Origin: JBGZFC01 sp964346495
Lineage (GTDB): Bacteria; Bacteroidota; Bacteroidia; Bacteroidales; Dysgonomonadaceae
Length of the DNA stretch: 13,150 nt
Direction of reading: 5' to 3'
Assembly (NCBI GenBank): GCA_964346495.1
Contig: CAYFUW010000058.1
Coordinates: forward strand, 1-13,150
The notes below the pieces were generated by a model, which made no database searches, was not told the origin of the DNA, and saw only the letters and a list, made by a program, of their open reading frames with translations. Both the position numbers and the translations under genes were made by a program. Shown here piece by piece: positions 6,754 to 13,150 of the stretch; position 1 is the first letter of the stretch; the number at the start of each line of letters is the position of its first letter.

Positions 6754-9231
6754 ATGTCAATATTTCGGAATATAAAAAATATGGCAGGTGATGACATGCA
6801 AAGTGAAAATGTAATATCATTCATTGCCGGAGACTTTATGGATGGCAACGAGGAATTGGACGAATCTTTTTTGAAAGAGACTCTGCCAATTTTACCGTTA
6901 CGCAATACTATTGTTTTCCCGGGTAGTACGCTTCCAGTCTCTGTAGGACGACCTAAATCCTTGAAACTGGTAAAGTCTTTGGGTAAAAAACAGCGCTATA
7001 TTGGATTGGTATGCCAAAAAGATGTCAACATTGAAGACCCCGAACAAGATGACTTATACAACATAGGAGTCATTGCTGAAGTTATACGTGTTATAGAATT
7101 AGACAACAACAACTTAAGCATAATTGTGCAGGCTAAAAAGCGATTTGAATGGACATCGTTCACTCAAACTGAGCCATTTTTCAAAGCAACCTACAAGATT
7201 ATAGAAAGCCAAAAACCGGCTAATGACGATAAAGAGTATAATGCCATTTTAGACTCTATTAAAGACTCTTTAAACAATATGTTGCACATATTGGGTGAAC
7301 CGCCAAAAGAGTTGTTGCAAACTATCAATCACAAATCTTTCTCGGGCATGCTCGTGAGCTATTGTGCCACAAATCTGCCAATAGAAAACAGAGAGAAGCA
7401 GGAGTTGCTAACTATAAACGACGAAAAACAGAAAGCATATCGTTTGTTGAATATTTTAAACAGAGAGACGCAAGCCTTGGAGCTGAAAATGAATATTCAG
7501 ATGAAGACTCGCGAAGATTTAAATCAACAACAACGAGAATATTTTCTGCAACAACAGATAAAGACTATTCAAGAAGAATTAGGTGGCAACACGCAACAGA
7601 TAGAGATTGACGAATTCAGAAAAAAAGCAAAAGATAAACTTTGGAGTAAGGAAGTAGCAGAAATCTTTGAAAAAGAGGTCACAAAACTTGAACGACTAAA
7701 TCCGCAATCGCCCGATTACTCTGTTCAGTTTGGTTATCTGCAAACAATACTGGAACTTCCGTGGAATGTTTACACCAAAGATAATTTCAACCTTAAAAAC
7801 GCTCAAAAAGTGCTCGATAAAGACCACTTTGGAATGGAGAAAGTAAAAGAGCGTATTATGGAGCATCTGGCAGTTTTGAAACTGAAAGGCGACCTGAAAT
7901 CTCCTATTATTTGCCTTTACGGACCTCCGGGAGTTGGGAAAACATCGTTGGCAAAATCTGTAGCAGAGGCTCTTAATAGAAAATATGTACGCATTTCGTT
8001 GGGCGGATTGCACGACGAAGCCGAAATCAGAGGTCACCGAAGAACATATATCGGAGCTATTCCGGGACGAATAATTCAGAATATCCAAAAAGCGGGTTCA
8101 TCAAACCCGGTGTTTGTACTGGATGAGATTGACAAAATCGGAAAAGACTTTAGGGGAGATCCTGCTTCGGCTCTGCTTGAAGTGCTCGACCCTGAACAAA
8201 ATTCGGCATTTCACGACAACTACCTATCTATCGACTTCGATCTGTCGAAAGTACTTTTTATAGCCACGGCAAATAATCTGAACACTATTCCAAGACCCTT
8301 ACTGGATAGAATGGAGCTTATAAATGTTGGAGGCTATATTACAGAAGAGAAAGTGGAGATAGCACACCGACATCTGATAAAAAAACAGTTGGAAGCACAC
8401 GGAATTCCCAAAGGTGCGTTTTCGATTCCAAAAGCAACATTGGCAAAAATAATCGAAAACTACACGAGAGAGTCGGGAGTTCGCGAACTCGATAAGAAAA
8501 TTGCAAAAGTGATGCGAAAGGTAGCTCACAAAATTGCCATGGAAGAGGAGTATCCGAAATCACTGAGAATTGGCGATTTGAAAGATTTTCTCGGTGTAGA
8601 GGAATTTTCTCGTGAAAGTTATCAGGGCAACGAGTATGCCGGAGTAGTTACCGGACTTGCCTGGACTGCCGTAGGAGGAGACATTCTTTATATTGAGAGT
8701 TCTCTGAGTGAAGGTAAAGGCTCGAAACTCACGCTTACCGGAAATTTGGGCGATGTAATGAAAGAATCGGCAATGATTGCATTGGAATATATTCGCTCGA
8801 ATGCCGACGAATTGGGAATCGACGTCGGTATTTTTGATAATTACAATACGCACATTCACGTACCCGAAGGTGCAATCCCGAAAGATGGTCCTTCGGCAGG
8901 AATTACAATGGTTACATCGTTGGTTTCTACATACACACAACGAAAAGTAAAATCAAATCTGGCTATGACAGGCGAGATTACGCTTCGTGGTAAAGTGCTG
9001 CCCGTGGGTGGTATTCGTGAAAAAATATTGGCTGCCAAACGTGCGGGAATAAAAGAGATTATTTTGTGTGAGGACAATCGCAAAGATATCGATGAGATAA
9101 AACCTGAATATATAGAAGGGCTTACATTCCACTATGTAAAAGATATCAGCGATGTACTCGAAATAGCTTTGCTGGATGAAAAGGTTAGAAAAGCTAAGGT
9201 TTTTAAAACAACCAAAGAGAAAACGGAATAG
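6754..9231 (+). CDS. lon: ATP-dependent protease Lon
   Basis: A complete 825-residue Lon (LonA type, cytoplasmic AAA+ serine protease) that degrades misfolded and regulatory proteins. Domains in order: N-terminal substrate-recognition domain (about 43-245, starting LPILPLRNTIVFPG); a coiled helical segment (about 245-340, with REYFLQQQIKTIQEELG); AAA+ module with Walker A GPPGVGKT (390-397), Walker B VFVLDEID (453-460) and a sensor/arginine-finger region; and the C-terminal protease domain with catalytic Ser714 in DGPSAG and Lys757 in GGIREK. Ser and Lys are 43 residues apart, as in E. coli Lon. The first ATG at 6754 is taken; M10 and M15 are possible alternatives because residues 1-40 are an acidic, poorly conserved extension. 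The gene is transcribed alone and divergent from trmN6. Confidence 0.97.
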   Translation: MSIFRNIKNMAGDDMQSENVISFIAGDFMDGNEELDESFLKETLPILPLRNTIVFPGSTLPVSVGRPKSLKLVKSLGKKQRYIGLVCQKDVNIEDPEQDDLYNIGVIAEVIRVIELDNNNLSIIVQAKKRFEWTSFTQTEPFFKATYKIIESQKPANDDKEYNAILDSIKDSLNNMLHILGEPPKELLQTINHKSFSGMLVSYCATNLPIENREKQELLTINDEKQKAYRLLNILNRETQALELKMNIQMKTREDLNQQQREYFLQQQIKTIQEELGGNTQQIEIDEFRKKAKDKLWSKEVAEIFEKEVTKLERLNPQSPDYSVQFGYLQTILELPWNVYTKDNFNLKNAQKVLDKDHFGMEKVKERIMEHLAVLKLKGDLKSPIICLYGPPGVGKTSLAKSVAEALNRKYVRISLGGLHDEAEIRGHRRTYIGAIPGRIIQNIQKAGSSNPVFVLDEIDKIGKDFRGDPASALLEVLDPEQNSAFHDNYLSIDFDLSKVLFIATANNLNTIPRPLLDRMELINVGGYITEEKVEIAHRHLIKKQLEAHGIPKGAFSIPKATLAKIIENYTRESGVRELDKKIAKVMRKVAHKIAMEEEYPKSLRIGDLKDFLGVEEFSRESYQGNEYAGVVTGLAWTAVGGDILYIESSLSEGKGSKLTLTGNLGDVMKESAMIALEYIRSNADELGIDVGIFDNYNTHIHVPEGAIPKDGPSAGITMVTSLVSTYTQRKVKSNLAMTGEITLRGKVLPVGGIREKILAAKRAGIKEIILCEDNRKDIDEIKPEYIEGLTFHYVKDISDVLEIALLDEKVRKAKVFKTTKEKTE

Positions 9232-9261
9232 TTTTTTTAGACACCATGACACGACAGGAAT

Positions 9262-9269
9262 TACTTTTG
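9262..9269 (+). promoter_or_regulatory. candidate promoter downstream of lon
   Basis: TACTTTTG matches TAnnTTTG exactly. Upstream, TTAG at 9237-9240 (ending a T-run) lies 21 bases away, the normal spacing for a -33 element and one base off TTTG. Transcription would begin near 9276 with only about 95 bases to the next hairpin terminator, so it would make a small RNA. Confidence 0.35.
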
Positions 9270-9275
9270 TGTTTG

Positions 9276-9372
9276 ATAAGAAGACGGTGGCTGTACCTTA
9301 GTTAAAATTCATCACGAAGCCAAAGGCATCGTGTCCCGATAGCAGAGACGTCATTTTATGGCGTCTTTTTTT
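9276..9372 (+). ncRNA. candidate small RNA between lon and the lipoprotein gene
   Basis: The stretch from a promoter-like box to a U-tailed hairpin is about 95 bases and has no convincing ORF. It can fold a hairpin CACGA-A-GCC / GGC-A-TCGTG with an AAA loop (9313-9333). The 5' segment AAGAAGACG (9278-9286) can pair with CGTCTTTTT at the end, competing with the terminator stem. I cannot match it to a known RNA family; it could equally be just the 3' untranslated tail of lon. No sequence feature identifies 6S, SRP or a riboswitch. Confidence 0.28.
9346..9372 (+). terminator. terminator after lon (or of the candidate small RNA)
   Basis: AGACGTCA (9346-9353) pairs with TGGCGTCT (9359-9366) around a five-base loop, with one G-U pair, and runs directly into seven T (9366-9372). 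It is a standard Rho-independent terminator, about 115 bases past the lon stop. Confidence 0.82.
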
Positions 9373-9389
9373 ATAGTCAATAGAAAAAT

Positions 9390-9449
9390 TTAGAAAAGTC
9401 GGGATTGCAAATCCCTCCGACGAGGGGATAAAAAAATGATTTTTTTCAT
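9390..9449 (-). pseudogene. broken start of a second lipoprotein-like gene
   Basis: Thirteen bases after the lipoprotein stop, the minus strand starts again with ATGAAAAAAATC, coding MKKIIFLS exactly as in the intact lipoprotein. It then runs into the dispersed repeat at 9398-9419 and stops after 19 codons. A 26-base identity (9427-9452 versus 9929-9954) covers the start codon and the first codons of both. The simplest reading is a tandem paralogue whose body was lost or replaced at the repeat, but a small local duplication is also possible. Confidence 0.35.
9398..9419 (-). repeat. dispersed 22-bp repeat, copy B
   Basis: Exact reverse complement of 5688-5709, with the hairpin core GGGATT-TGC-AATCCC. 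Similarity to copy C (10155-10176) extends to the left into TAGAAAAATTTAG (9381-9393), matching TAGATAAAAATTTAG near 10136-10150, so the shared block of copies B and C is about 40 bases. Confidence 0.8.
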
Positions 9450-9452
9450 AAT
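9427..9452. repeat. 26-bp direct repeat, left copy
   Basis: Identical to 9929-9954. Both contain a near-symmetrical A7-TGA-T7 block. The right copy covers the start of the intact lipoprotein gene. Confidence 0.85.
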
Positions 9453-9462
9453 AGAAATGCTT

Positions 9463-9951
9463 TTAGTTTGAATTAATATTTGTATTAGTTTGAATATCAA
9501 AACGTCCATCTGTGTAATAGTTTGTGTCTTCACTATTATTATCTTCCGAGGCATTAATAACAATATTGAATGTCCCGGACATTATCCCATTTTCAAATTT
9601 ATTTATACTAATATAGGAGTTTGAACCCGGAACTACCCATTTTATATTTCTATATTCTCCAACTCCTCCATCATAGGCAAAATATAGGTTAAATATACGC
9701 TCTTCTGGTTTTACAAAATGAGCAACAATATTCATTACTCCATTTTCATATTTAACTTCTAAGCCCTCTGACATCATAATCATATTTGGACTCCAATATC
9801 CGCTACACCTATAAACAACTCCGTTAATCTTACATCCAAACGTATTCGCACCTGTTTGTGTGGCAGGCGGTAATTCGTCTAATTTGTCTTTTGTGCAACC
9901 GCAGGCAATAAATAAAAATGCGGCAAGTGATAAAAAAATGATTTTTTTCAT
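9463..9951 (-). CDS. small secreted lipoprotein, likely DUF6252-like
   Basis: A 162-residue lipoprotein of unknown function. The N-terminus MKKIIFLSLAAFLFIACGC is a lipoprotein signal peptide, with Cys17 as the probable lipidated residue (Cys19 is an alternative). The mature start, DELPPATQTGANTFGCKINGVVY (about 24-46), is a sequence common at the start of many small Bacteroidota lipoproteins, and I associate it with the DUF6252 group. The remainder is beta-rich, with aromatic/polar alternation (VKYENGVMNIVAHF, RIFNLYFAYDGG, GIMSGTFNIVI), ending in an Asn-rich, low-complexity tail. It is probably a periplasmic or outer-membrane-anchored beta-sandwich. It stands alone between repeat-rich spacers, and no neighbour hints at a role. 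The 26-base identity between its start and the region just past its stop suggests local duplication. Confidence 0.8.
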   Translation of the reverse strand: MKKIIFLSLAAFLFIACGCTKDKLDELPPATQTGANTFGCKINGVVYRCSGYWSPNMIMMSEGLEVKYENGVMNIVAHFVKPEERIFNLYFAYDGGVGEYRNIKWVVPGSNSYISINKFENGIMSGTFNIVINASEDNNSEDTNYYTDGRFDIQTNTNINSN

Positions 9952-9954
9952 AAT
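9929..9954. repeat. 26-bp direct repeat, right copy
   Basis: Identical to 9427-9452; includes the start codon and first eight codons of the lipoprotein gene. Confidence 0.85.
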
Positions 9955-10154
9955 CGATTTGTTTTTTAGTTAATAAAATTTGATTTCTTAAAATAATCGG
10001 GTGTAAAGGAAATATTTTTTTGATAGATAAAATACGACATGGTGTTATAAAAGTATAAATCTCCTGTTTTTTTATGCACAATCCTAACATTCTAACAGCG
10101 ATGTGCTTTTTTCATAGCAACAATTGATTTGTAAATAGATAAAAATTTAGGGAA

Positions 10155-10176
10155 GTCGGGATTACAAATCCCTGCA
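10155..10176 (-). repeat. dispersed 22-bp repeat, copy C (diverged)
   Basis: GTCGGGATTACAAATCCCTG differs from copies A and B at about three of 22 positions and keeps the GGGATT/AATCCC hairpin apart from one loop change. Confidence 0.75.
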
Positions 10177-10206
10177 GCGATGGTATTAAAGGTTTTGCAA
10201 TAGTTG

Positions 10207-10378
10207 TGTCATTCTGAACGGAGCTAAGCGTAGTGAAGAATCTATATCTTTTGCTTAATACGCGACTGAGAATTAGACTTCTCACTATGTTCAAAATAAT
10301 GCATAATTTCAACTACAAAACTAATAATCAATAGCTAACTGCCAATAAAATAGATGTTTCACTTCGTTCAACATGACA
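10207..10378. repeat. inverted array of a TGTCATTCTGAAC-type repeat
   Basis: TGTCATTCTGAACGGAGC...GTGAAGAATCTAT (10207-10245) is matched in reverse orientation by ATAGATGTTTCACTTCGTTC...ATGACA (10350-10378). A more eroded reverse copy, TAGACTTCTCACTATGTTC..., lies at 10274-10303. The outer copies could pair to a long imperfect hairpin. This is a dispersed repeat class, not a gene. Confidence 0.7.
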
Positions 10379-10433
10379 AAAATTCGTTTGTAATTTGGAC
10401 ACAGTTTTTTTACAACAAACACATTGGTATTTA

Positions 10434-10457
10434 AGACGATGCATGCATTGTCTCTAC
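10434..10457. repeat. degenerate relative of the 5649-5676 palindrome
   Basis: AGACGATGCATGCATTGTCT is a near-perfect palindrome (one mismatch) followed by CTAC, so it matches GTAGAGAC...GTCTCTAC at the outer arm on one side and the GCATGC centre of the first palindrome. Confidence 0.6.
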
Positions 10458-10461
10458 AGAT

Positions 10462-10497
10462 AAAAAATCGGACACTTTTTAAATAAAAAGTGCCCGA
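10462..10497 (-). terminator. terminator after fusA2
   Basis: On the minus strand TCGGGCACTTTTT pairs with AAAAAGTGTCCGA around an ATTT loop (13 bp with one G-U) and runs into six T (10462-10467). It lies about 30 bases past the fusA2 stop. Confidence 0.88.
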
Positions 10498-10526
10498 CAA
10501 AATTATTATAATTAAAGATTGTAATA

Positions 10527-12680
10527 TTAATCTTCGTCTTCTTCTTGATACTCTTTCAACAGTTTATCTTGAACATCAGATGGTACAAGTTCGTAATCTG
10601 CAAACTTCATAACAAATGATGCAAGTCCACCTGTGATTGAGCTTAATGAAGTTGAGTAGTTCGACATCTCTTTTAGAGGTACACGAGCTTTAATTTTCTC
10701 AAATCCTCTTTCGCTATCCATACCCATAATCATAGCGCGACGTCCTTGCAAATCGCTCATCACGTCACCCATATAATCAGCAGGAACAGAAACCACTACA
10801 TCATAAACAGGCTCAAGAATTTTTGGACCTGCTTCTCTAAACGCTGTACTGAAAGCATTACGTCCGGCAAGCATAAACGAAATCTCGTTCGAGTCAACCG
10901 GGTGCATTTTTCCGTCATAAACGATAACGCGAACGTCGCGAGCATACGAACCTGTAAGCGGACCTTGCTCTATACGTCCCATAATACCTTTAAGAATTGC
11001 AGGTAAGAAACGAGCATCGATAGAACCACCAACTATACTGTTTACAAACACCAATTTACCACCCCACTCCAACTCAATGGTTTGCACATCGCGTGCCTGA
11101 ATTTTAAATTCTTGTCCGTTGAATCTGTAGATTTCCGGCATTGGCATTCCTTCTGTGTATGGCTCAACTATTAGGTGTACTTCACCAAATTGTCCTGCAC
11201 CACCCGACTGTTTTTTATGACGATAATCGGCACGTGCTTGTTTTGTAATAGTTTCGCGATAAGGAATTTTCGGCTCTATATATTCGATTTCAATTTTATC
11301 TTCATTTTCCAATCTCCACTTCAATGTTTTCAGGTGGAATTCGCCTTGTCCCGATACGATAGTTTGTTTCAACTCTTTTGAAACTTCTACCAACCAAGTC
11401 GGGTCTTCTTGTCTCATACGAGAAAGAGATTCGCTCAATTTTTCAGCGTTACTTTCTGCTAAAGCTCTGATTGCTCTGCGGTAACGTGGTTCCGGATATT
11501 TGATAAAATTAAATGTATGTTCTGCTCCTTTTGCGTTAAGTGTATTTCCTGTTTTTACATCTTTCAACTTAACTGCTGCACCAATACTTCCGGCTTCCAA
11601 TTCTGTAGCTTTATTACGGATTTGTCCGGCAACTGTATATATTTGTGCCATTCTCTCTTTCGAGTTATTAGTAGCATTTGTTAACTCGTCACCCTCTTTG
11701 AGTTTTCCTGTCATTACTTTGAAGTATGAAACTTCACCAATATGCGGCTCAACAGTAGTTTTAAAGAAGAACAAGCTTGTTGGTGCACTTGAATCGGGTT
11801 TCACCTCTTCACCTGCTGAATTTGGAGTTGCAGGCATTTGGTCAGGTGATGGAGCTGCCAGCGCCAAGAAGTTCATCAAACGATGTACACCCATATTTTT
11901 CTCTGCTGAGATACAGAACAGTGGGTAAATACCTCTTGCAATGATGCCTTTTTGTATTCCTTCAACCATCTCCTCTTCGGTTAATTCACCCTGGTCGAAA
12001 TATTTTTCCATCAAAGCCTCATCATTTTCTGCAGATGCTTCCAATAGAACCTGATAATATTCGTCAGCGCGATCTTTCTCGCTATCCGGAATATCAAGAA
12101 CCTCAGGTTCTGTAGCTCCTGCTACCCATTGATAGAGTTTTTGGTTCAACACATCCACTATTCCTGTGAAATGAGTTCCATTTCCAGTAGGATACTGCAC
12201 CGGTACAACCTTGTTACCAAAAGTATCTTTTAGTGCAGTAAGTGTATTTTCGAAATCAGCTTTATCGTGATCCATTTGGTTGATAGCAAACGCAAGTGGT
12301 TTATTTAAATCTTCTGCAATGCGGAATTGATTCATAGTTCCCACCTCTACAGCGTCTCCTGAGTCTATAAGCATAAGAGCCATATCTGTTACGCCTAATG
12401 CTGAAACCACTCCTCCAACGAAGTCGTCAGATCCCGGACAGTCGATAAAGTTCATCATTTTGTTTTTCCATTCATAAGAAAAAACAGTTGATATTACTGA
12501 ATAACCATAATCTTTTTCTACGGGGAAATAGTCACAAACGGTATTACCGCCTTCAACTGTTCCACGACGTTTTATAATCCCACTCTCGAAAAGCATAGCT
12601 TCTGCGAGTGTGGTTTTACCGGTTCCGGAATTGCCTAATAGGGCAATATTTTTAATTTCATTAGTTTTATAAACTTTCAT
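10527..12680 (-). CDS. fusA2: EF-G paralogue (EF-G2 type) with altered GTPase motifs
   Basis: A full-length (717-residue) EF-G-like ribosomal translocase with domains I-V. The P-loop is present as GNSGTGKTT (16-24), unlike the usual AHIDAGKTT. Switch I RGITI is replaced by YGYSV (58-62), G3 DTPGHVDF by DCPGSDDF (80-87), so the catalytic His is Ser84, and G4 NKMD by NQMD (134-137). Domain II starts near TSLFFFKTTVEP (301-312), domain III has SGQGEFHL (443-450), domain IV has HKKQSGGAGQFGEV (488-501) and the tip HPVDSNE (593-599), and domain V has EPVYDVVVSVP (623-633). The tail EEDED is acidic. These changes, and the absence of rpsL/rpsG neighbours, mark it as the paralogue, not housekeeping EF-G. 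In Bacteroides thetaiotaomicron, EF-G2 is reported to support translation without GTP hydrolysis in starvation and gut colonisation. It is a single-gene unit. Confidence 0.93.
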   Translation of the reverse strand: MKVYKTNEIKNIALLGNSGTGKTTLAEAMLFESGIIKRRGTVEGGNTVCDYFPVEKDYGYSVISTVFSYEWKNKMMNFIDCPGSDDFVGGVVSALGVTDMALMLIDSGDAVEVGTMNQFRIAEDLNKPLAFAINQMDHDKADFENTLTALKDTFGNKVVPVQYPTGNGTHFTGIVDVLNQKLYQWVAGATEPEVLDIPDSEKDRADEYYQVLLEASAENDEALMEKYFDQGELTEEEMVEGIQKGIIARGIYPLFCISAEKNMGVHRLMNFLALAAPSPDQMPATPNSAGEEVKPDSSAPTSLFFFKTTVEPHIGEVSYFKVMTGKLKEGDELTNATNNSKERMAQIYTVAGQIRNKATELEAGSIGAAVKLKDVKTGNTLNAKGAEHTFNFIKYPEPRYRRAIRALAESNAEKLSESLSRMRQEDPTWLVEVSKELKQTIVSGQGEFHLKTLKWRLENEDKIEIEYIEPKIPYRETITKQARADYRHKKQSGGAGQFGEVHLIVEPYTEGMPMPEIYRFNGQEFKIQARDVQTIELEWGGKLVFVNSIVGGSIDARFLPAILKGIMGRIEQGPLTGSYARDVRVIVYDGKMHPVDSNEISFMLAGRNAFSTAFREAGPKILEPVYDVVVSVPADYMGDVMSDLQGRRAMIMGMDSERGFEKIKARVPLKEMSNYSTSLSSITGGLASFVMKFADYELVPSDVQDKLLKEYQEEDED

Positions 12681-13069
12681 GATTTGAATTTATTAATATG
12701 TAGTTTTATTTATTATGTACTTGTAATTTAACCCTATAACTAACCTTTCAACATTTTTTCTCCTATTTTTTAGAGCAAAGTTTTATAATTGATTTGATTT
12801 CAGTTTCAAATCAATTATAAAAGATTAGAAAAATCGCATAATATAAGGCTGAAAATTCTATAGTCTATACTGAAAATACAGTTTGCCCACAAAAATAATA
12901 AAATTTAGTGAACTACACTATTTATTGTAACAATTTGTGTCTATTTTTTTACAAAATGAGAGTTTATTTTACTAAGACAACTCGAAATTGCTATTTTTTT
13001 ATTTCTACAATTATGTTTTCGGTATTTTTCTGATATGCTGAAAATTATGATTTAACATGGCCATACAAC
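12681..13069. other. intergenic region upstream of fusA2
   Basis: This 389-base AT-rich stretch has no gene. Its main feature is the 17-bp inverted repeat at 12781-12822. The only TTTG-containing promoter-like sequence close to the gene, TAAAACTTTG (12776-12785, minus), abuts and slightly overlaps that repeat. The rest (12823-13069), up to the tRNA-Pro terminator, shows no structure I can name. Confidence 0.6.
12781..12822. promoter_or_regulatory. 17-bp perfect inverted repeat upstream of fusA2
   Basis: TTTTATAATTGATTTGA (12781-12797) and its exact reverse complement (12806-12822) flank an 8-base spacer. It is about 100 bases before the fusA2 start. It lacks a GC stem, so it is a poor Rho-independent terminator. 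It overlaps a promoter-like TAAAACTTTG at 12776-12785, so an operator for a dimeric regulator or an mRNA/DNA hairpin are both possible. Confidence 0.5.
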
Positions 13070-13103
13070 AAAGGGTTGCCTTTTTAAATAAAGACAACCC
13101 TTT
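13070..13103 (-). terminator. terminator after tRNA-Pro
   Basis: AAAGGGTTG (13070-13078) and CAACCCTTT (13095-13103) form a 9-bp perfect stem, with further partial pairing of CCTTTTT and AAAGA inside. It starts a few bases after the tRNA 3' end on the minus strand. The T-tail is short (TTTGTTG). Confidence 0.75.
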
Positions 13104-13108
13104 AATTG

Positions 13109-13150
13109 TCGGGATGAGAAGATTCGAACTTCCGACCCCTCGCCCCCCAG
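13109..13150 (-). tRNA. tRNA-Pro (anticodon GGG), 3' part, cut by window edge
   Basis: The minus strand shows anticodon loop CTGGGGG (anticodon GGG), stem 3' strand GCGAG, variable GGGTC, and T-arm GGAAG-TTCGAAT-CTTCT. The acceptor 3' strand CATCCCG and discriminator A follow. The layout aligns base for base with E. coli proline tRNA(GGG). CCA is not encoded (ACAA follows), so it must be added enzymatically. The 5' half is outside the window. Confidence 0.92.

Larger units (their letters stand above)
9952..10526. other. repeat-rich gene-free region between lipoprotein gene and fusA2
   Basis: These 575 bases contain no credible gene. Instead they hold a diverged copy of the 22-bp repeat (10155-10176), three copies of a TCATTCTGAAC...GAAGAATCT-type repeat in two orientations (10207-10245, 10274-10303, 10350-10378), and a CAATAGCTAACTGCCAATA stretch (10329-10347) like that at 5763-5805. 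A degenerate palindrome relative (10434-10457) and the fusA2 terminator (10462-10497) complete it. Confidence 0.75.

Noticed and set aside
8560..9252. Minus-strand ORFs opposite the lon protease domain
   Set aside because: Lon on the plus strand is complete with all catalytic residues; these are antisense shadows rich in Cys and Phe.
9246..9305. Small ORF after lon encoding MTRQELLLCLIRRRWLYLS
   Set aside because: Only 19 codons, no ribosome binding signal and no recognisable domain; a promoter-like box lies inside it.
9830..10090. 86-codon minus-strand ORF overlapping the lipoprotein start
   Set aside because: It is a different frame of the lipoprotein signal region plus AT-rich spacer, with low-complexity composition.
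10112..10312. 66-codon minus-strand ORF in the repeat-rich spacer
   Set aside because: It is composed of the dispersed repeats themselves and has no domain or start context.
12781..12822. Reading the inverted repeat as a terminator for tRNA-Pro
   Set aside because: A closer hairpin (13070-13103) directly follows the tRNA, and this AT-only stem has no good T-tail.

Overview
The window looks like a piece of an AT-rich Bacteroidota chromosome, most likely of the order Bacteroidales. Four things point there. It encodes PorQ, a type IX secretion protein confined to this phylum. It has a lipoprotein whose mature end is typical of the phylum. Its genes mostly lack Shine-Dalgarno sequences and start after A/T-rich leaders. 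Several intergenic regions carry boxes of the Bacteroidota sigma-factor type TAnnTTTG. Both window edges cut through tRNA genes on the minus strand: the 5' part of tRNA-Ser(GGA) at the left and the 3' part of tRNA-Pro(GGG) at the right. No plasmid, phage, transposase or CRISPR array is visible.

Left third (1-4876): a minus-strand run of a TonB-type energy transducer, a hairpin terminator, then a tight three-gene set: a trans-polyprenyl diphosphate synthase, a conserved helical protein of unknown function, and a TatD-family metal-dependent DNase. The last two overlap by four bases (ATGA). A candidate terminator precedes tRNA-Ser. Divergent from tonB is porQ on the plus strand, an outer-membrane beta-barrel component of type IX secretion.

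Middle (4900-9372): porQ and hpt (hypoxanthine phosphoribosyltransferase) converge on a shared bidirectional terminator. An intergenic region full of dispersed repeats follows, then trmN6 (tRNA1(Val) A37 N6-methyltransferase), divergent from a full-length lon protease gene. After lon there is a promoter-like box and a U-tailed hairpin that could delimit an unannotated small RNA of about 95 nt.

Right third (9373-13150): one small lipoprotein gene sits in a stretch rich in dispersed and inverted repeats, next to what looks like the broken start of a second copy. The last protein gene is a full-length EF-G-like GTPase. Its G-domain motifs are altered (catalytic His of DTPGH replaced by Ser, RGITI replaced by YGYSV, NKMD replaced by NQMD), so it is the FusA2/EF-G2 paralogue rather than the housekeeping EF-G. 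A perfect 17-bp inverted repeat lies about 100 bp upstream of it.

Most genes are ordinary housekeeping or envelope functions: translation and tRNA modification, proteolysis, purine salvage, isoprenoid synthesis and outer-membrane energisation and secretion. The most interesting items are the GTPase-degenerate EF-G paralogue with its upstream inverted repeat, the possible small RNA after lon, and the repeat-laden intergenic regions around the lipoprotein gene.
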